Source: Flexivirga alba
GTDB taxonomy: Bacteria; Actinomycetota; Actinomycetes; Actinomycetales; Dermatophilaceae
Direction: 5' to 3'
Length of the DNA: 64,000 bases
Assembly: GCF_042661025.1 (NCBI RefSeq)
Contig: NZ_JBHSWH010000001.1
Coordinates: forward strand, 3,162,001 to 3,226,000
The notes under the pieces are model-generated. The model saw only the letters and a list, made by a program, of their open reading frames with translations, did no database searches and was not told the origin of the DNA. The translations under genes were made by a program, and so were the position numbers. Position 1 is the first letter of the stretch. Each line of letters starts with the position of its first letter. Shown here one piece after another: positions 6,280-15,056 of this stretch.

Positions 6280-8112
6280 ATGGGCTCGACATACGACTAC
6301 GTGATCGTGGGGGCGGGATCGGCGGGAGCTGTGGTCGCCGCCCGGCTGACTGAGGACCCGGATGCCCGGGTGTGCCTGCTCGAGGCCGGCGGCCCGCCAC
6401 CGCCCGCGGAGCTGGTGCCGGCCGCGGTTGCGAGCCTGCAGAACGACCCCGCGACCGATTGGATGTTCGACGGCGACCCCGGTGGAGTCGGAAAAGGTCT
6501 GGTCGGCGGCCGGATGATGGTGCCCCGGGGGAGGATGCTCGGCGGCTCGTCCGGACTGAATTACATGGCGTACGTGCGGGGGCACCCCGGCGACTTCGAC
6601 TCGTGGGCTGCCGGGGGCGCGGAGGGCTGGTCCTACGACGAGGTTCTGCCCTACTTCCGCAAGGCCGAAGGCTTCGTGCACAGCCCCGAGCTGAACTCGG
6701 ACCTCGACATGCACGGCCATGGCGGCCCGGTGGGTGTGTCGGTGCGCCAGCCGATCCTCCGTGCCTCCACCCAGTTCGTCGAGGCCGCGAGCGCTGCAGG
6801 CCTGAAGCAGGGTGACTACAACGGTCGCGCTCGGCTCGACCCCCAGGGGGTGACGTCGCTCTTCCAAACAACGACGAAGAACGGCCGACGCAGCTCCACT
6901 TTCCGCGCCTACCTCGAACCGGCGATGGACCGGACGAACCTCACCGTGATCACCGGAGCGCTCGTCGAACGGGTCCTGCTGGAGGGAGATGGCGAGGCGG
7001 CTCGTGCCACCGGAGTCGCCTACCGCACCGAGGACGGCGGCCAGGAGCAAGTCACCGCGAGCACCGAAGTGGTGCTGTGCGCGGGCGCCATCGGGTCGCC
7101 GAAGATCCTGTTGCTGTCCGGGGTCGGAGCGCGCGACGAGCTCGTCGCCGTCGGGGTGGACTGCGTGGTCGATCTCCCGGACGTCGGGCGGCACCTCAAG
7201 GACCACCTCCACACACCGTTGATGTTTGCCGCCGACGGCATCGGCGAGACGATGACCGAGATCGCCATGTCCCTTGGGCCGGACGCGCTTCGGGCTCCGG
7301 CCGGACCGCTCCCGGCCGACCCCGCCGACGATGGCGATCTCCCCGAACCTCTTGCCGCTGCCAAGGCCGAGGCCGAGCGCCGCATCGGCGAGTGGTTCAC
7401 CACTGGCCGCGGCCTCGCGTCATCCTCCCTCTACGACGCCGTGGCGTTCTTCTCGACAGGGCTGGGCGACGAGCACACCCACGACGGGCAGATCGGCTTC
7501 CTCGCGACCGGCTATACCCCGCCGATATGGGAGAGCGTCTTCCGAATCCCGCCGTCCGCGTTCTTCGCGGACCCGGAGTCCTTCCTTGACCCGACCCGCG
7601 GCCAGGTCGTCGTGCTTCCCAATCCTGTGCAACCGCACTCCGAGGGCTCGGTAACGCTGGCCAGTGCGGACCCTGCTGTTCCACCGCGGATCGAGCTGAA
7701 CTACTTCAGCGACCCGCACGACGTGCGGGTCATGGTCGCCGTGATGCGGCGGGCTCTCGAGATCGCGAAGGCCTGGCCCGGCGGTGGCCTGGGTGAGCCA
7801 ATCATCCCACCGCACCTGGCGCAGGCCCACGGCCACCAGGCCGGCTCCGAGCCGAGCGACGCGCTGTTGGAGGACTTTGCCCGCCACTACGCGATAACCG
7901 TCTACCACGAGACGTCGACCTGCCGGATCGGTGAGGTCGTCGACCCGCTGCTGCGCGTGCACGGCATCGAGGCGCTGCGCGTGGCCGACGCGAGCGTGAT
8001 GCCCAACGTCGTCAGCGGCAACACCAACGCTACGGCCATCATGATCGGCGAAAAGGCTGCCGAGCTGATCGCGAAGGATCACGGCGTCCACCTTCACGAG
8101 ATGGTCGGTTGA
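6280..8112 (+). CDS. GMC-family FAD-dependent oxidoreductase (choline/alcohol dehydrogenase-like)
   Basis: A 610-residue glucose-methanol-choline oxidoreductase. It has the N-terminal FAD fold YVIVGAGSAGAVVAARL followed by a ribose-binding acidic residue in LLEAGG, GMC signature 1 around RGRMLGGSSGLNYMAYVRG and signature 2 around CAGAIGSPKILLLSGVG. The C-terminal catalytic pair is His in TVYHETSTCRIG and Asn in SGNTNATAIMIGEKAAEL. It would oxidise a primary alcohol using FAD; the substrate is unknown. Position beside the cat/ben genes suggests an aromatic or aliphatic alcohol feeding this region. ATG at 6280 is preferred over GTG at 6271 because GAGGTGG precedes it at good spacing. Confidence 0.85.
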   Translation: MGSTYDYVIVGAGSAGAVVAARLTEDPDARVCLLEAGGPPPPAELVPAAVASLQNDPATDWMFDGDPGGVGKGLVGGRMMVPRGRMLGGSSGLNYMAYVRGHPGDFDSWAAGGAEGWSYDEVLPYFRKAEGFVHSPELNSDLDMHGHGGPVGVSVRQPILRASTQFVEAASAAGLKQGDYNGRARLDPQGVTSLFQTTTKNGRRSSTFRAYLEPAMDRTNLTVITGALVERVLLEGDGEAARATGVAYRTEDGGQEQVTASTEVVLCAGAIGSPKILLLSGVGARDELVAVGVDCVVDLPDVGRHLKDHLHTPLMFAADGIGETMTEIAMSLGPDALRAPAGPLPADPADDGDLPEPLAAAKAEAERRIGEWFTTGRGLASSSLYDAVAFFSTGLGDEHTHDGQIGFLATGYTPPIWESVFRIPPSAFFADPESFLDPTRGQVVVLPNPVQPHSEGSVTLASADPAVPPRIELNYFSDPHDVRVMVAVMRRALEIAKAWPGGGLGEPIIPPHLAQAHGHQAGSEPSDALLEDFARHYAITVYHETSTCRIGEVVDPLLRVHGIEALRVADASVMPNVVSGNTNATAIMIGEKAAELIAKDHGVHLHEMVG

Positions 8113-8146
8113 CGGCATGAGCACTGTCGAGTGAGGACGAACCTGA

Positions 8147-8953
8147 TCAGGCACTCGGGGTTACCGAGGATATTCGATCGATCGCCGAGATCAGCTCCGG
8201 CCAGGAGGGTGAGGACGGATCGCCCCATGACCTGTGGCTGGCGCCGTCCACCGCGGTGAAGTCCCAGTCGGCCACACCGGTATGGCGCAGATGCGCGGCG
8301 TAACGCTCGGAGATTTCGACGGGCACGACGTCGTCATCCGAGCCGTGCAGAATGCGCACCGGGACCGACGGCGTCAGCAGTGCCGGATCGGTGAGTGCGT
8401 AGTTGTCGGGCACCTGCTCCGGCGTGCCACCGAGAAATCCGACGACGGCCTGATCGCCGATGCCGAGTTCGGCGGCCCGCCGCAGGTCGGCAAGGGGCGC
8501 CATCGCGACGGCACCCGTGACCTGAATGTCCTTGGCATGCCAACGAGAAGTAGGAGGGAGGCTGGTGCGACTGGCGGCCCACAGTGCGAGCTGACCGCCC
8601 GCGGAGTGGCCGACAACCGTGAGGCAGCGGGGCACTTCGTTGTGCACCGTCCACTCGCGCCCGCTGAGCTGGATCTGGTCGATCGCGTGGACGACGTCGT
8701 CCAGGGCGTCCTGCCACCGTCCCTTCCCGCGGCGGTATTCCACTGCCGCAGTGAGGTGCCCGGCTTCGGCGAGGGCGTGGCCCGCCGACCAGGCGCGCAT
8801 CCGGTCCGAACCGTCCCAGAATCCACCGTGCAGCAGCAGGACGAGCGAATCGGTCGCCTCCGGCGGCTCGAAGACGTCGGCGACCTGAGAACTCACCGAG
8901 CCGTAACGCATTGAGGCGTCGGGGTTTTCGACTTCTGTGTCAGCACTCATCAT
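8147..8953 (-). CDS. Alpha/beta hydrolase, carboxylesterase/kynurenine formamidase-like
   Basis: A 268-residue alpha/beta hydrolase. An oxyanion-hole motif HGGFW, the nucleophile elbow GHSAGG, an acid residue in HGSDDDVVP and a final histidine in GASHRSW give a complete triad. HGGFW and GHSAGG are the pattern of BNA7-like formamidases and small carboxylesterases. It is the last gene of the minus-strand cat operon and overlaps the pcaD stop by 4 bp (ATGA), so it is translationally coupled. It may hydrolyse an ester or amide that yields an aromatic acid for the pathway; the substrate is not predictable. Confidence 0.75.
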   Translation of the reverse strand: MMSADTEVENPDASMRYGSVSSQVADVFEPPEATDSLVLLLHGGFWDGSDRMRAWSAGHALAEAGHLTAAVEYRRGKGRWQDALDDVVHAIDQIQLSGREWTVHNEVPRCLTVVGHSAGGQLALWAASRTSLPPTSRWHAKDIQVTGAVAMAPLADLRRAAELGIGDQAVVGFLGGTPEQVPDNYALTDPALLTPSVPVRILHGSDDDVVPVEISERYAAHLRHTGVADWDFTAVDGASHRSWGDPSSPSWPELISAIDRISSVTPSA

Positions 8954-9735
8954 CCGCTCTCCTTTGCGAAGTGCTTCTCCAACAGGGCAGCCGTCGCGGA
9001 CGGGTCTTCCAGCGGGGCCAAGTGTCCGACTCCGGGGAGTACCTCGAAGCTCGCTCCGGGGGTATGGCAGACCAGCTCGCCATGCTGCTCAGCGGTCGTC
9101 ACCAGATCGTCGGAACCCGCGACAGCCAGCAGCGGCACCTGTATGGCGGACAACCGATCACGCACATCGAAGGCTGCGAGGGCGGCGCAGGCACCGCAGT
9201 AACTCGCCGCGTCGATATCCGCGAGTTCCTCGACGACTGCACGTGATTCGTCCGTCGGTCGCGCTTTGACCCGCTCACCGAACCAGCGCTCCGGCGATGC
9301 CCGCTGGACCGGGCCGAGCCCCTCCCGGCATACGAGGTCGACGCGCCCTCGCCATACCTCGACCGTGGCGATCTTCGCACCACTGCACAGGATCGCCGCG
9401 GCCTCGAACCGGTCCGGGTGATCCAGAATGAGCTGCAGACCGACGGCACCACCGAACGAGTCGCCGGCGTAGCGCAGCGGCGCGTCGGCGCCGACTTCCG
9501 CGTCCACAGCACCCAGGACCGCACTTGCAAGTTCCTCCGTGCTGAAGGGTTGCGTGGCGGGCGCGCTGCGGCCGTGCCCCGGTAGGTCCCAACCGATCAC
9601 GCGGTAGTCCGACAACAGCGCGGCAGCCGTGGACCACAACCGCTCGACTCGCGTGCCGAGTGAGGGGCCGACGACCACGACCGGCTGCTCAGCGGAACCG
9701 GACAGCAGGGTGAGGGCGATCTCGGGAGCTACCAT
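8950..9735 (-). CDS. pcaD: 3-oxoadipate enol-lactone hydrolase
   Basis: A 261-residue alpha/beta hydrolase that opens beta-ketoadipate enol-lactone to beta-ketoadipate. Family features are VVVVGPSLGTRVERLW, the loop GWDLPGHGRSAPA, nucleophile elbow AGDSFGGAVG, acid residue in AVAGSDDLV and the histidine in PGVGHLAPLE. In the cat operon it directly follows catC, whose product it uses, separated by 12 bp, and it overlaps the next hydrolase by 4 bp. A second enol-lactone hydrolase is fused in PcaL (24066-25247), so the catechol and protocatechuate branches each have their own copy. Confidence 0.87.
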   Translation of the reverse strand: MVAPEIALTLLSGSAEQPVVVVGPSLGTRVERLWSTAAALLSDYRVIGWDLPGHGRSAPATQPFSTEELASAVLGAVDAEVGADAPLRYAGDSFGGAVGLQLILDHPDRFEAAAILCSGAKIATVEVWRGRVDLVCREGLGPVQRASPERWFGERVKARPTDESRAVVEELADIDAASYCGACAALAAFDVRDRLSAIQVPLLAVAGSDDLVTTAEQHGELVCHTPGASFEVLPGVGHLAPLEDPSATAALLEKHFAKESG

Positions 9736-9747
9736 CGCTGCCTCCCC

Positions 9748-10023
9748 TCAGATCGCCGACGGGTGCTGCGCCAACGGCGTGACGTCGACGTCCATGTACT
9801 CGAAAAGCGGCAGGCCCCACAGGATTTCGTGCAACCTGTCCGTGCTTTCCACATCGAATATGCTGATGTTGGAGTACTTGCCGACGATGCGCCAGATGTG
9901 TTTCCACTCGCCTGCGCGCTGCAGCTCCTGGGAGTAGGCCTTCTCGCGGGCGATCGTTGCCTGGCGGACCGCCGGATCGAGGTCTACCGGGATCCGAACG
10001 TCCATCCGTACTTCGAACAGCAT
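9748..10023 (-). CDS. catC: Muconolactone delta-isomerase
   Basis: A 91-residue ferredoxin-like alpha+beta protein that converts (+)-muconolactone to beta-ketoadipate enol-lactone. Seen: MLFEVRMDVRIP at the start, conserved EKAYSQELQRAGEWKHIWRIVGKYSNISIFDV and the C-terminal LPLFEYMDVDVTPLAQHPSA, all diagnostic of CatC; the length is close to the usual 96. The ATG shares its A with the catA stop (TGATG), so the two are coupled. It works between CatB and PcaD, the genes on either side in this operon. Confidence 0.95.
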   Translation of the reverse strand: MLFEVRMDVRIPVDLDPAVRQATIAREKAYSQELQRAGEWKHIWRIVGKYSNISIFDVESTDRLHEILWGLPLFEYMDVDVTPLAQHPSAI

Positions 10024-10880
10024 CAGGACTGCGGGTCGAGCACGAAGTTGTAGGTGATGGCGACGCTGCCGTCGTCTTGCTGCTTCGGGTCCAGCAGCAG
10101 CTCCGGCTTCACCGCGTCCGCGATGTCGTCCTCGTTGTGCGGGTCACCCGGGAAGTACAGCTGGGCGGTGAGCAACTCGTGACCCGGCGCCGAGACTTTG
10201 ACGTGCAGGTGGGCAGGGCGCCAGGCGTGCCATCCGGCGGCCGCGATGAGCTTGCCGCAGGAGCCGTCCGTCGGGATCTGGTACGGCGCCGGCTGAATGG
10301 TGTGGATCTCGAAATTGCCATGCTCGTCGGCGTGGAAGGTGGCGCGCAGGTTCCACTCGGGTATGCCGGGCGCGAACTGGCTGTAGAACCCTTCGTTGTC
10401 CGCGTGCCAGAGCTCGACCTTGCCCTGCAGCGGGGTGCCGTCCACCGAAGTGATGGTGCTCTTCCAGGTCAGCGGCGTGCCGTTCTCGCCGTCGCGCATC
10501 GGGATGGTGTTGTCGACCGCGTCGGGCGCGTTCGGCACATAGTAGGGACCTTCGATAGTGCCCTTGTTGCCCTTGCGGTGCTCGGTCGCCACGTCTTCGA
10601 CCACGTGCTCGACCCACACGTCGAGGAAGAGCGGCCACTCGCCGTCCTGGCCGACCTGGATGAGCCAGGCCTTGAGCGCGTTGTATTCGGCATACGTCAC
10701 CTTGTGCTTGCGGATGGTGTCGTAGATCGAGTCCAGCACCTCACGGGCGAGCTCGTCGACGCGCTCCTTCGGGACGTCCTTGACTGCGTCATACGGCGAC
10801 TTGTCGGTGCGGAAGCGGTCGGTCGCGCTCGCCCCGGAACCAGCGGCGGTTGCGACCTGGCTGTCGTTCGTGGTGGTCAT
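10023..10880 (-). CDS. catA: Catechol 1,2-dioxygenase (intradiol)
   Basis: A 285-residue intradiol dioxygenase that cleaves catechol to cis,cis-muconate with non-haem Fe(III). The iron ligands are visible: the tyrosine pair in IEGPYYVPNAP, a second tyrosine near PAPYQIPTDG and the histidines of WRPAHLHVKV. The helical N-terminal dimerisation domain covers roughly residues 20-110. ATG at 10880 is chosen because AAGGAGAAGGAC precedes it; an ATG eight codons upstream lacks a ribosome-binding site. It lies between catB (20 bp upstream) and catC (1-bp overlap). Confidence 0.95.
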   Translation of the reverse strand: MTTTNDSQVATAAGSGASATDRFRTDKSPYDAVKDVPKERVDELAREVLDSIYDTIRKHKVTYAEYNALKAWLIQVGQDGEWPLFLDVWVEHVVEDVATEHRKGNKGTIEGPYYVPNAPDAVDNTIPMRDGENGTPLTWKSTITSVDGTPLQGKVELWHADNEGFYSQFAPGIPEWNLRATFHADEHGNFEIHTIQPAPYQIPTDGSCGKLIAAAGWHAWRPAHLHVKVSAPGHELLTAQLYFPGDPHNEDDIADAVKPELLLDPKQQDDGSVAITYNFVLDPQS

Positions 10881-10900
10881 GTCCTTCTCCTTCAGTGATT

Positions 10901-12007
10901 TCACTTGTTGTCGAGTCGGTAGTGGTGGAGCCGTGTTTCGTCGATCTCGATGCCGAGGCCGGGAGCGGACGACGTAACGAGTTGGCCACCGCTGATCTGC
11001 AGAGGGTGGGTCAGCAGGTCGTCGCTCATGTCCAGGAAATTGGACAGCTCACCGGCACGCCGCGACGTCAGCTCGTATGCCGAGCCGAACGCCACCGCGC
11101 ACGCCGTCCCGATCTGGCCGTCGATCTGGTTGCCGATCACGACCTCCACCCCGAGCCCCTCGGCGAGGTGGTGGATCCGTCGGCTGGTGGTGAAACCGGT
11201 GCGGGCGGTCTTGATGGAGACCGCGGTTGCCGAGCCGGCCAGGATCTCGCGAGTCACGTCGGCAGCGGTCGGCACGGACTCGTCCGCGATCATCGGTAGA
11301 TCGAGTTGCTCGACGAGCCACCGGCGGCCGAGCACGTCATCGGCCGGGTTGAGTTCCTCGGCGAAGAGCAGGTCGAGGTCGGCCATCTCCCGCATGGCCT
11401 TCAACGACTCCGACGCCGTCCACCCGCGATTGCCATCGACATACAGCTCGATGCTGTCTCCGAACCGTTCGCGTAGTGCGCGAACGCCCGCAGTGTCCAG
11501 TTGGAACGGCCGTCGGCCGACCTTCACCTTGAAGGTGCGGATCCCGTAGGTGTCGACCATCTTCTCGGCTTCGGCGACCATCGCTGCGGGCTCGTCGAAA
11601 CCGAGCATGTGGCTGACCCGCATCCGGTCGGTGAAACCGCCGAGCAGCTCGGAGACCGGGAGTTCGAGCGTCTTGCCGAGTGCGTCCCAGATGGCCATGT
11701 CGATGGCGGCCTTGGCGGTCGGATTGCCGACGGTGCGCCCGAGTCGGCTGTGTGCCTTCTCCCGCTCCAGCAGTGTCAGACCTTCGATCTGCGGCGCGAA
11801 GATGGTCTCGATGATGGCGACGATGCCTGCCTGCGTCTCGCCGTAAGTGAAGGGACGTGGCGGGGCCTCGGCCACGCCGACAACGCCGTCGTCGGTGGTT
11901 ACCCGGACCAGCACGTGCTCGGCACTGTGCACCTCTCCGCTCGCGAAGTGCAGTGCCTTGGTGTAGGGAATGGCGAATGGAATCGCTTCAACAGCACTGA
12001 TTTTCAC
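10901..12007 (-). CDS. catB: Muconate cycloisomerase
   Basis: A 368-residue enolase-superfamily enzyme that lactonises cis,cis-muconate to muconolactone. The active-site Lys pair is FKVKVG (Lys160, Lys162). The metal ligands Asp191 (VDGNRGW), Glu217/218 (FAEELNP) and Asp242 (IADES) follow in order, and the second-side lysine is Lys266 (SIKTARTG). Length and motifs fit the muconate cycloisomerase branch. The start overlaps the catR stop by 4 bp (ATGA), so regulator and enzyme are translationally coupled, an arrangement that makes catR part of its own operon. Confidence 0.92.
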   Translation of the reverse strand: MKISAVEAIPFAIPYTKALHFASGEVHSAEHVLVRVTTDDGVVGVAEAPPRPFTYGETQAGIVAIIETIFAPQIEGLTLLEREKAHSRLGRTVGNPTAKAAIDMAIWDALGKTLELPVSELLGGFTDRMRVSHMLGFDEPAAMVAEAEKMVDTYGIRTFKVKVGRRPFQLDTAGVRALRERFGDSIELYVDGNRGWTASESLKAMREMADLDLLFAEELNPADDVLGRRWLVEQLDLPMIADESVPTAADVTREILAGSATAVSIKTARTGFTTSRRIHHLAEGLGVEVVIGNQIDGQIGTACAVAFGSAYELTSRRAGELSNFLDMSDDLLTHPLQISGGQLVTSSAPGLGIEIDETRLHHYRLDNK

Positions 12008-12921
12008 GCCTGCTCCTGGGATGAAGTCGCGGCTGGGTCGGAGTAGAAGTCGTGTGTTTCGAGCGTGTCGAGAACCGAGGACACCAGGGGTGACGGCTCG
12101 TCGGTGCGCCAGGCGAGCGAGAGGTCGATGGTGTCGGCGTCCTGCACGTCGCGGAAGACGACTCCCTGCAGCTGCATGCTGCGCACCGACTCGGGCGCGA
12201 GGGTCACGCCGAGTCCTGCACCGACCAGGGCAAGGGCAGCGGCCGTGCTCACCGCGCGTTGCGTGATCTTTGGGGTGAAGCCGGCACTTCGGCAGCTGGC
12301 GACCATCGCTTCGTAGACGATCGACCTGGTGTCGGCATACGCCACGAAGTCCTCCGGCGCCAGATCGGCGAGCTCCAGGCCGGACTCCTGGGCGAGGCGG
12401 TGGTCGGCAGGAAGTGCGAGGATCAGCGGCTCATCCAGGATGTGCCGCGTCTCGATCCCCGCTTCCAGCACGGGTGCGCGCAGCACCCCGAGGTCCAAGC
12501 GGCCGTCGAGCAGCAACTCGACCTGGTTTGGCGTCAGCAGGTCGGTCTGTACCTCGAGCGCGACGGCCGGGTGGACCGACCTGATCAGCCGGGTGAGACG
12601 CGACATCTGAGTGAACGCACTGGTTCCGGTGAAACCCAGCCGCAGCAGACCACTGTGTCCGCCCGCGATATTGCGCGCCCCGTCGACCGAGGCATCGAGG
12701 TCGGCGAGGATCCGGCGCACCTCCTGATGGAAGAACGCGCCGGCCGCGGTGAGTTCGACGGTCCGCGTCGTTCGGGTGAAGAGCTGAAGGTCCAGGTCGG
12801 CCTCGAGTCGCCGGATCGCCTGGGAGAGAGCGGGTTGTGCCAGGTGCAGGCGCTCTGCCGCCTGCCCGAAGTGGCAGAGATCGGCCACCGCATCGAAGTA
12901 CCGCAGCTGCCTGAGCTCCAT
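12004..12921 (-). CDS. catR: LysR-type regulator of the cat/ben genes
   Basis: A 305-residue LysR-type regulator, the likely muconate-responsive activator of cat and perhaps ben genes. The N-terminal HTH is MELRQLRYFDAVADLCHFGQAAERLHLAQPALSQ-type (residues 1-60), followed by a periplasmic-binding-fold effector domain with RLGFTGTSAF and GAGLGVTLAPESV. ATG at 12921 is taken as start since it gives the standard MELRQLRYF N-terminus; starts 3 and 16 codons upstream are possible. It is the first gene of catRBAC-pcaD and divergent from benA across an AT-rich region. Confidence 0.87.
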   Translation of the reverse strand: MELRQLRYFDAVADLCHFGQAAERLHLAQPALSQAIRRLEADLDLQLFTRTTRTVELTAAGAFFHQEVRRILADLDASVDGARNIAGGHSGLLRLGFTGTSAFTQMSRLTRLIRSVHPAVALEVQTDLLTPNQVELLLDGRLDLGVLRAPVLEAGIETRHILDEPLILALPADHRLAQESGLELADLAPEDFVAYADTRSIVYEAMVASCRSAGFTPKITQRAVSTAAALALVGAGLGVTLAPESVRSMQLQGVVFRDVQDADTIDLSLAWRTDEPSPLVSSVLDTLETHDFYSDPAATSSQEQA

Positions 12922-12984
12922 CTCGGTCATCTCCCGTCGCACGTGACGTAGGTCATGTTCACGAGCCACGCTAGAGCGTCGATT

Positions 12985-13080
12985 GAGTTAGCACAATGAC
13001 GAATTAGGCGATCATTAATAACGTTGGCATATGCAATAAGGCGCCTAGCCAGCACTAGGTATTTACCTGGTGTGACGTGG
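12985..13080. promoter_or_regulatory. Divergent catR/benA control region
   Basis: The region between catR and benA is strikingly AT-rich for this genome (about 12985-13040). It holds several dyads: GCATATGC (13027-13034), CCTAG-N6-CTAGG (13044-13048 with 13055-13059) and AGGTA-TT-TACCT (13057-13068). Any of these could bind CatR or the LuxR-type regulator downstream of ben. No clear ATAC-N7-GTAT CatM/BenM site was found, so binding is inferred from position and symmetry. Confidence 0.45.
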
Positions 13081-13133
13081 GACACGCTGTGCTGAAGTCG
13101 TCATGTCAGCGCAACAACGACCCGGAGGCCGAC

Positions 13134-14512
13134 GTGACCGACATGCTGGAAAGCCTGAGCGACAAGCTGGACAACGCCGTTGTCGACGACCCCACGACGG
13201 GGACCTTCCGGACCAACCGGAGGATCTTCACCGACGAGGAGATCTTCGAGCTCGAGATGAAGCACATCTTCGAGGGCAATTGGATCTACCTCGCGCACGA
13301 GAGCCAGATCCCGGCCCCCGGTGACTACCTCACTACTTACATGGGTCGGCAGCCGATCGTCATCACCCGGTCCAAGGATGGGAAGCTCAACTGCCTGATC
13401 AATGCGTGCGCGCACCGCGGCGCGATGCTCTGCCGGCGCAAGACCGACAACCGGCCGACGCTCACCTGCCCCTTCCACGGCTGGACCTTCCGGAACGACG
13501 GCACTTTGCTGAAGGTCAAGGACCCCGACGACGCGGGCTATCCCGAGAACTTCAACACCGAGGGGTCGCACAACCTCACCAAGGTCGCGAAGTTCGAGTC
13601 CTACCGCGGCTTCCTCTTCGGCAGCCTCAATCCGGATGTGACGAGTCTGGACGAGCACCTCGGGGACGCGACCAAGGTCATCGACATGCTGGTCGATCAG
13701 TCGCCGGACGGCTTGGAGGTCCTGCGAGGTTCATCGACATATACCTATGACGGCAACTGGAAGGTCCAGGCGGAGAACGGCGCCGACGGCTACCACGTCA
13801 CCGCAGTGCACTGGAACTACGCAGCGACAACGTCGCGGCGTAACACCGGCGAGTCGAAGAACACCACCAAGACCCTTGACGCCGGCTCGTGGGGAAGTCC
13901 GGCGGCGGCTACTGGTCGTATCCGAACGGTCATCTCTGCTTGTGGACGTGGGCCGGCAACCCGCAGGACCGGCCGCTGTGGAACCGGTTGGACGAGCTGA
14001 AGGCGAAGTTCGGCGACGCCAAGGGACAGTTCATGGTCACCGGCTCCCGCAACCTGTGCCTCTACCCGAACGTCTATCTGATGGACCAATTCTCCACGCA
14101 GATAAGGCATTTCCGGCCCATCGCACCCGACAAGACCGAGGTCACGATCTACTGCATCGCGCCCAAGGGCGAGAGCGCGGACTCGCGTGCCTGGCGGATC
14201 CGGCAGTACGAAGACTTCTTCAACGCATCGGGTATGGCGACACCCGACGACCTGGAGGAGTTCCGCTCCTGCCAGCTGACGTTCCGTGCCACCGCAGCCC
14301 CCTGGAATGACATGAGTCGCGGGGCGCAGCACTGGATCACCGGCCCGGACGAGGTCGCCAAATCGCTCGGGATGGACGGTGTGGTGTCCGCGGGTGCGAA
14401 GAACGAGGACGAGGGGTTGTACCCGGTCCAGCACGGCTACTGGTTGAAGACGATGCGAGCCGCAGTCGCTGCCGAAGAGGCATTGGCAGCGCACACGACG
14501 AAGGAGGCCTGA
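13134..14512 (+). pseudogene. benA: Benzoate 1,2-dioxygenase large (alpha) subunit, frameshifted
   Basis: Catalytic subunit of the Rieske dioxygenase that converts benzoate to the cis-1,2-dihydrodiol. The Rieske cluster motif CAHRGAMLC and CPFHGW and the mononuclear-iron motif NGADGYHVTAVHW lie in the first frame, up to GSWG. The second frame resumes with GKSGGGYWSYPNGH and continues to TTKEA. The break is in the GGGG run at 13891-13894, where one base seems lost (TGG GGN AAG expected). Restoring it gives 459 residues, the normal BenA size. GTG at 13134 has GGAGG 5-9 bp upstream. The precise repair of a conserved motif suggests a sequence error; if real, benzoate oxidation would fail. Confidence 0.9.
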
Positions 14513-14515
14513 GTC

Positions 14516-15046
14516 ATGAGCACAGTCGAAACTGCCTCACAGGCAACGGGTTCGGCGCTGATCACGCAGAATGTCATCGAGCAGTTCCTCTATCGCGAGG
14601 CGCGACTCCTCGACGATCGACAGTTCGAGAAGTGGCTCGGCTACTACGCCGATGACGTCGTCTACTGGATGCCCGCCTGGGGCGACGACGATCTGCTCAC
14701 CGAGGACCCGCAGACTGACATCTCGCTGATCTACTACGGCAACAAGGGCGGACTGGAGGACCGGGTCTTTCGCATCCGGACCGAACGCTCGTCAGCGACG
14801 TCGTTGCCCGAGCCGCGCACCAGTCACAACATCAGCAATGTCGAGGTCATCGAGCGTCGCGGCGACCTGGTCGACATCCGCTTCAACTGGCACACGATGT
14901 ACTTCCGGTACAAGACGATCGACCCCTATTACGGGACATCGTTCTACACGATCGACTTCTCCGGCGAGCAACCGCTGATCCGTCGCAAGACAGTGATCCT
15001 CAAGAACGACTACATCCACCACGTCGTCGACATCTACCACATCTGA
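14516..15046 (+). CDS. benB: Benzoate 1,2-dioxygenase small (beta) subunit
   Basis: A 176-residue SnoaL/NTF2-like subunit that packs with BenA in the hexameric oxygenase. Seen: IEQFLYREARLLDDRQFEKWLGYYADDVVYWMPAW at the N-terminus, the R-x-RTERS segment after FRI, and the C-terminal KTVILKNDYIHHVVDIYHI, all typical of aromatic-ring-hydroxylating dioxygenase beta subunits. It starts 3 bp after the benA stop, showing coupled expression with alpha, and is followed 10 bp later by the reductase. Confidence 0.94.
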   Translation: MSTVETASQATGSALITQNVIEQFLYREARLLDDRQFEKWLGYYADDVVYWMPAWGDDDLLTEDPQTDISLIYYGNKGGLEDRVFRIRTERSSATSLPEPRTSHNISNVEVIERRGDLVDIRFNWHTMYFRYKTIDPYYGTSFYTIDFSGEQPLIRRKTVILKNDYIHHVVDIYHI

Positions 15047-15056
15047 GCGAGTTGCC

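Noticed and set aside
9957..10898. Long plus-strand open frame of 313 codons opposite catA
   Set aside because: It is the antisense of catA, whose iron ligands and neighbours are unambiguous; the frame has no recognisable domain and no ribosome-binding site.
13888..13897. Programmed frameshift in benA
   Set aside because: No slippery heptamer or downstream structure stands out, and the same kind of loss occurs in four other unrelated genes.
13889..14512. Second half of benA as an independent gene starting at a GTG
   Set aside because: It begins in the middle of the conserved GSWGKxGGG motif and lacks the Rieske domain; it is the 3' part of benA.
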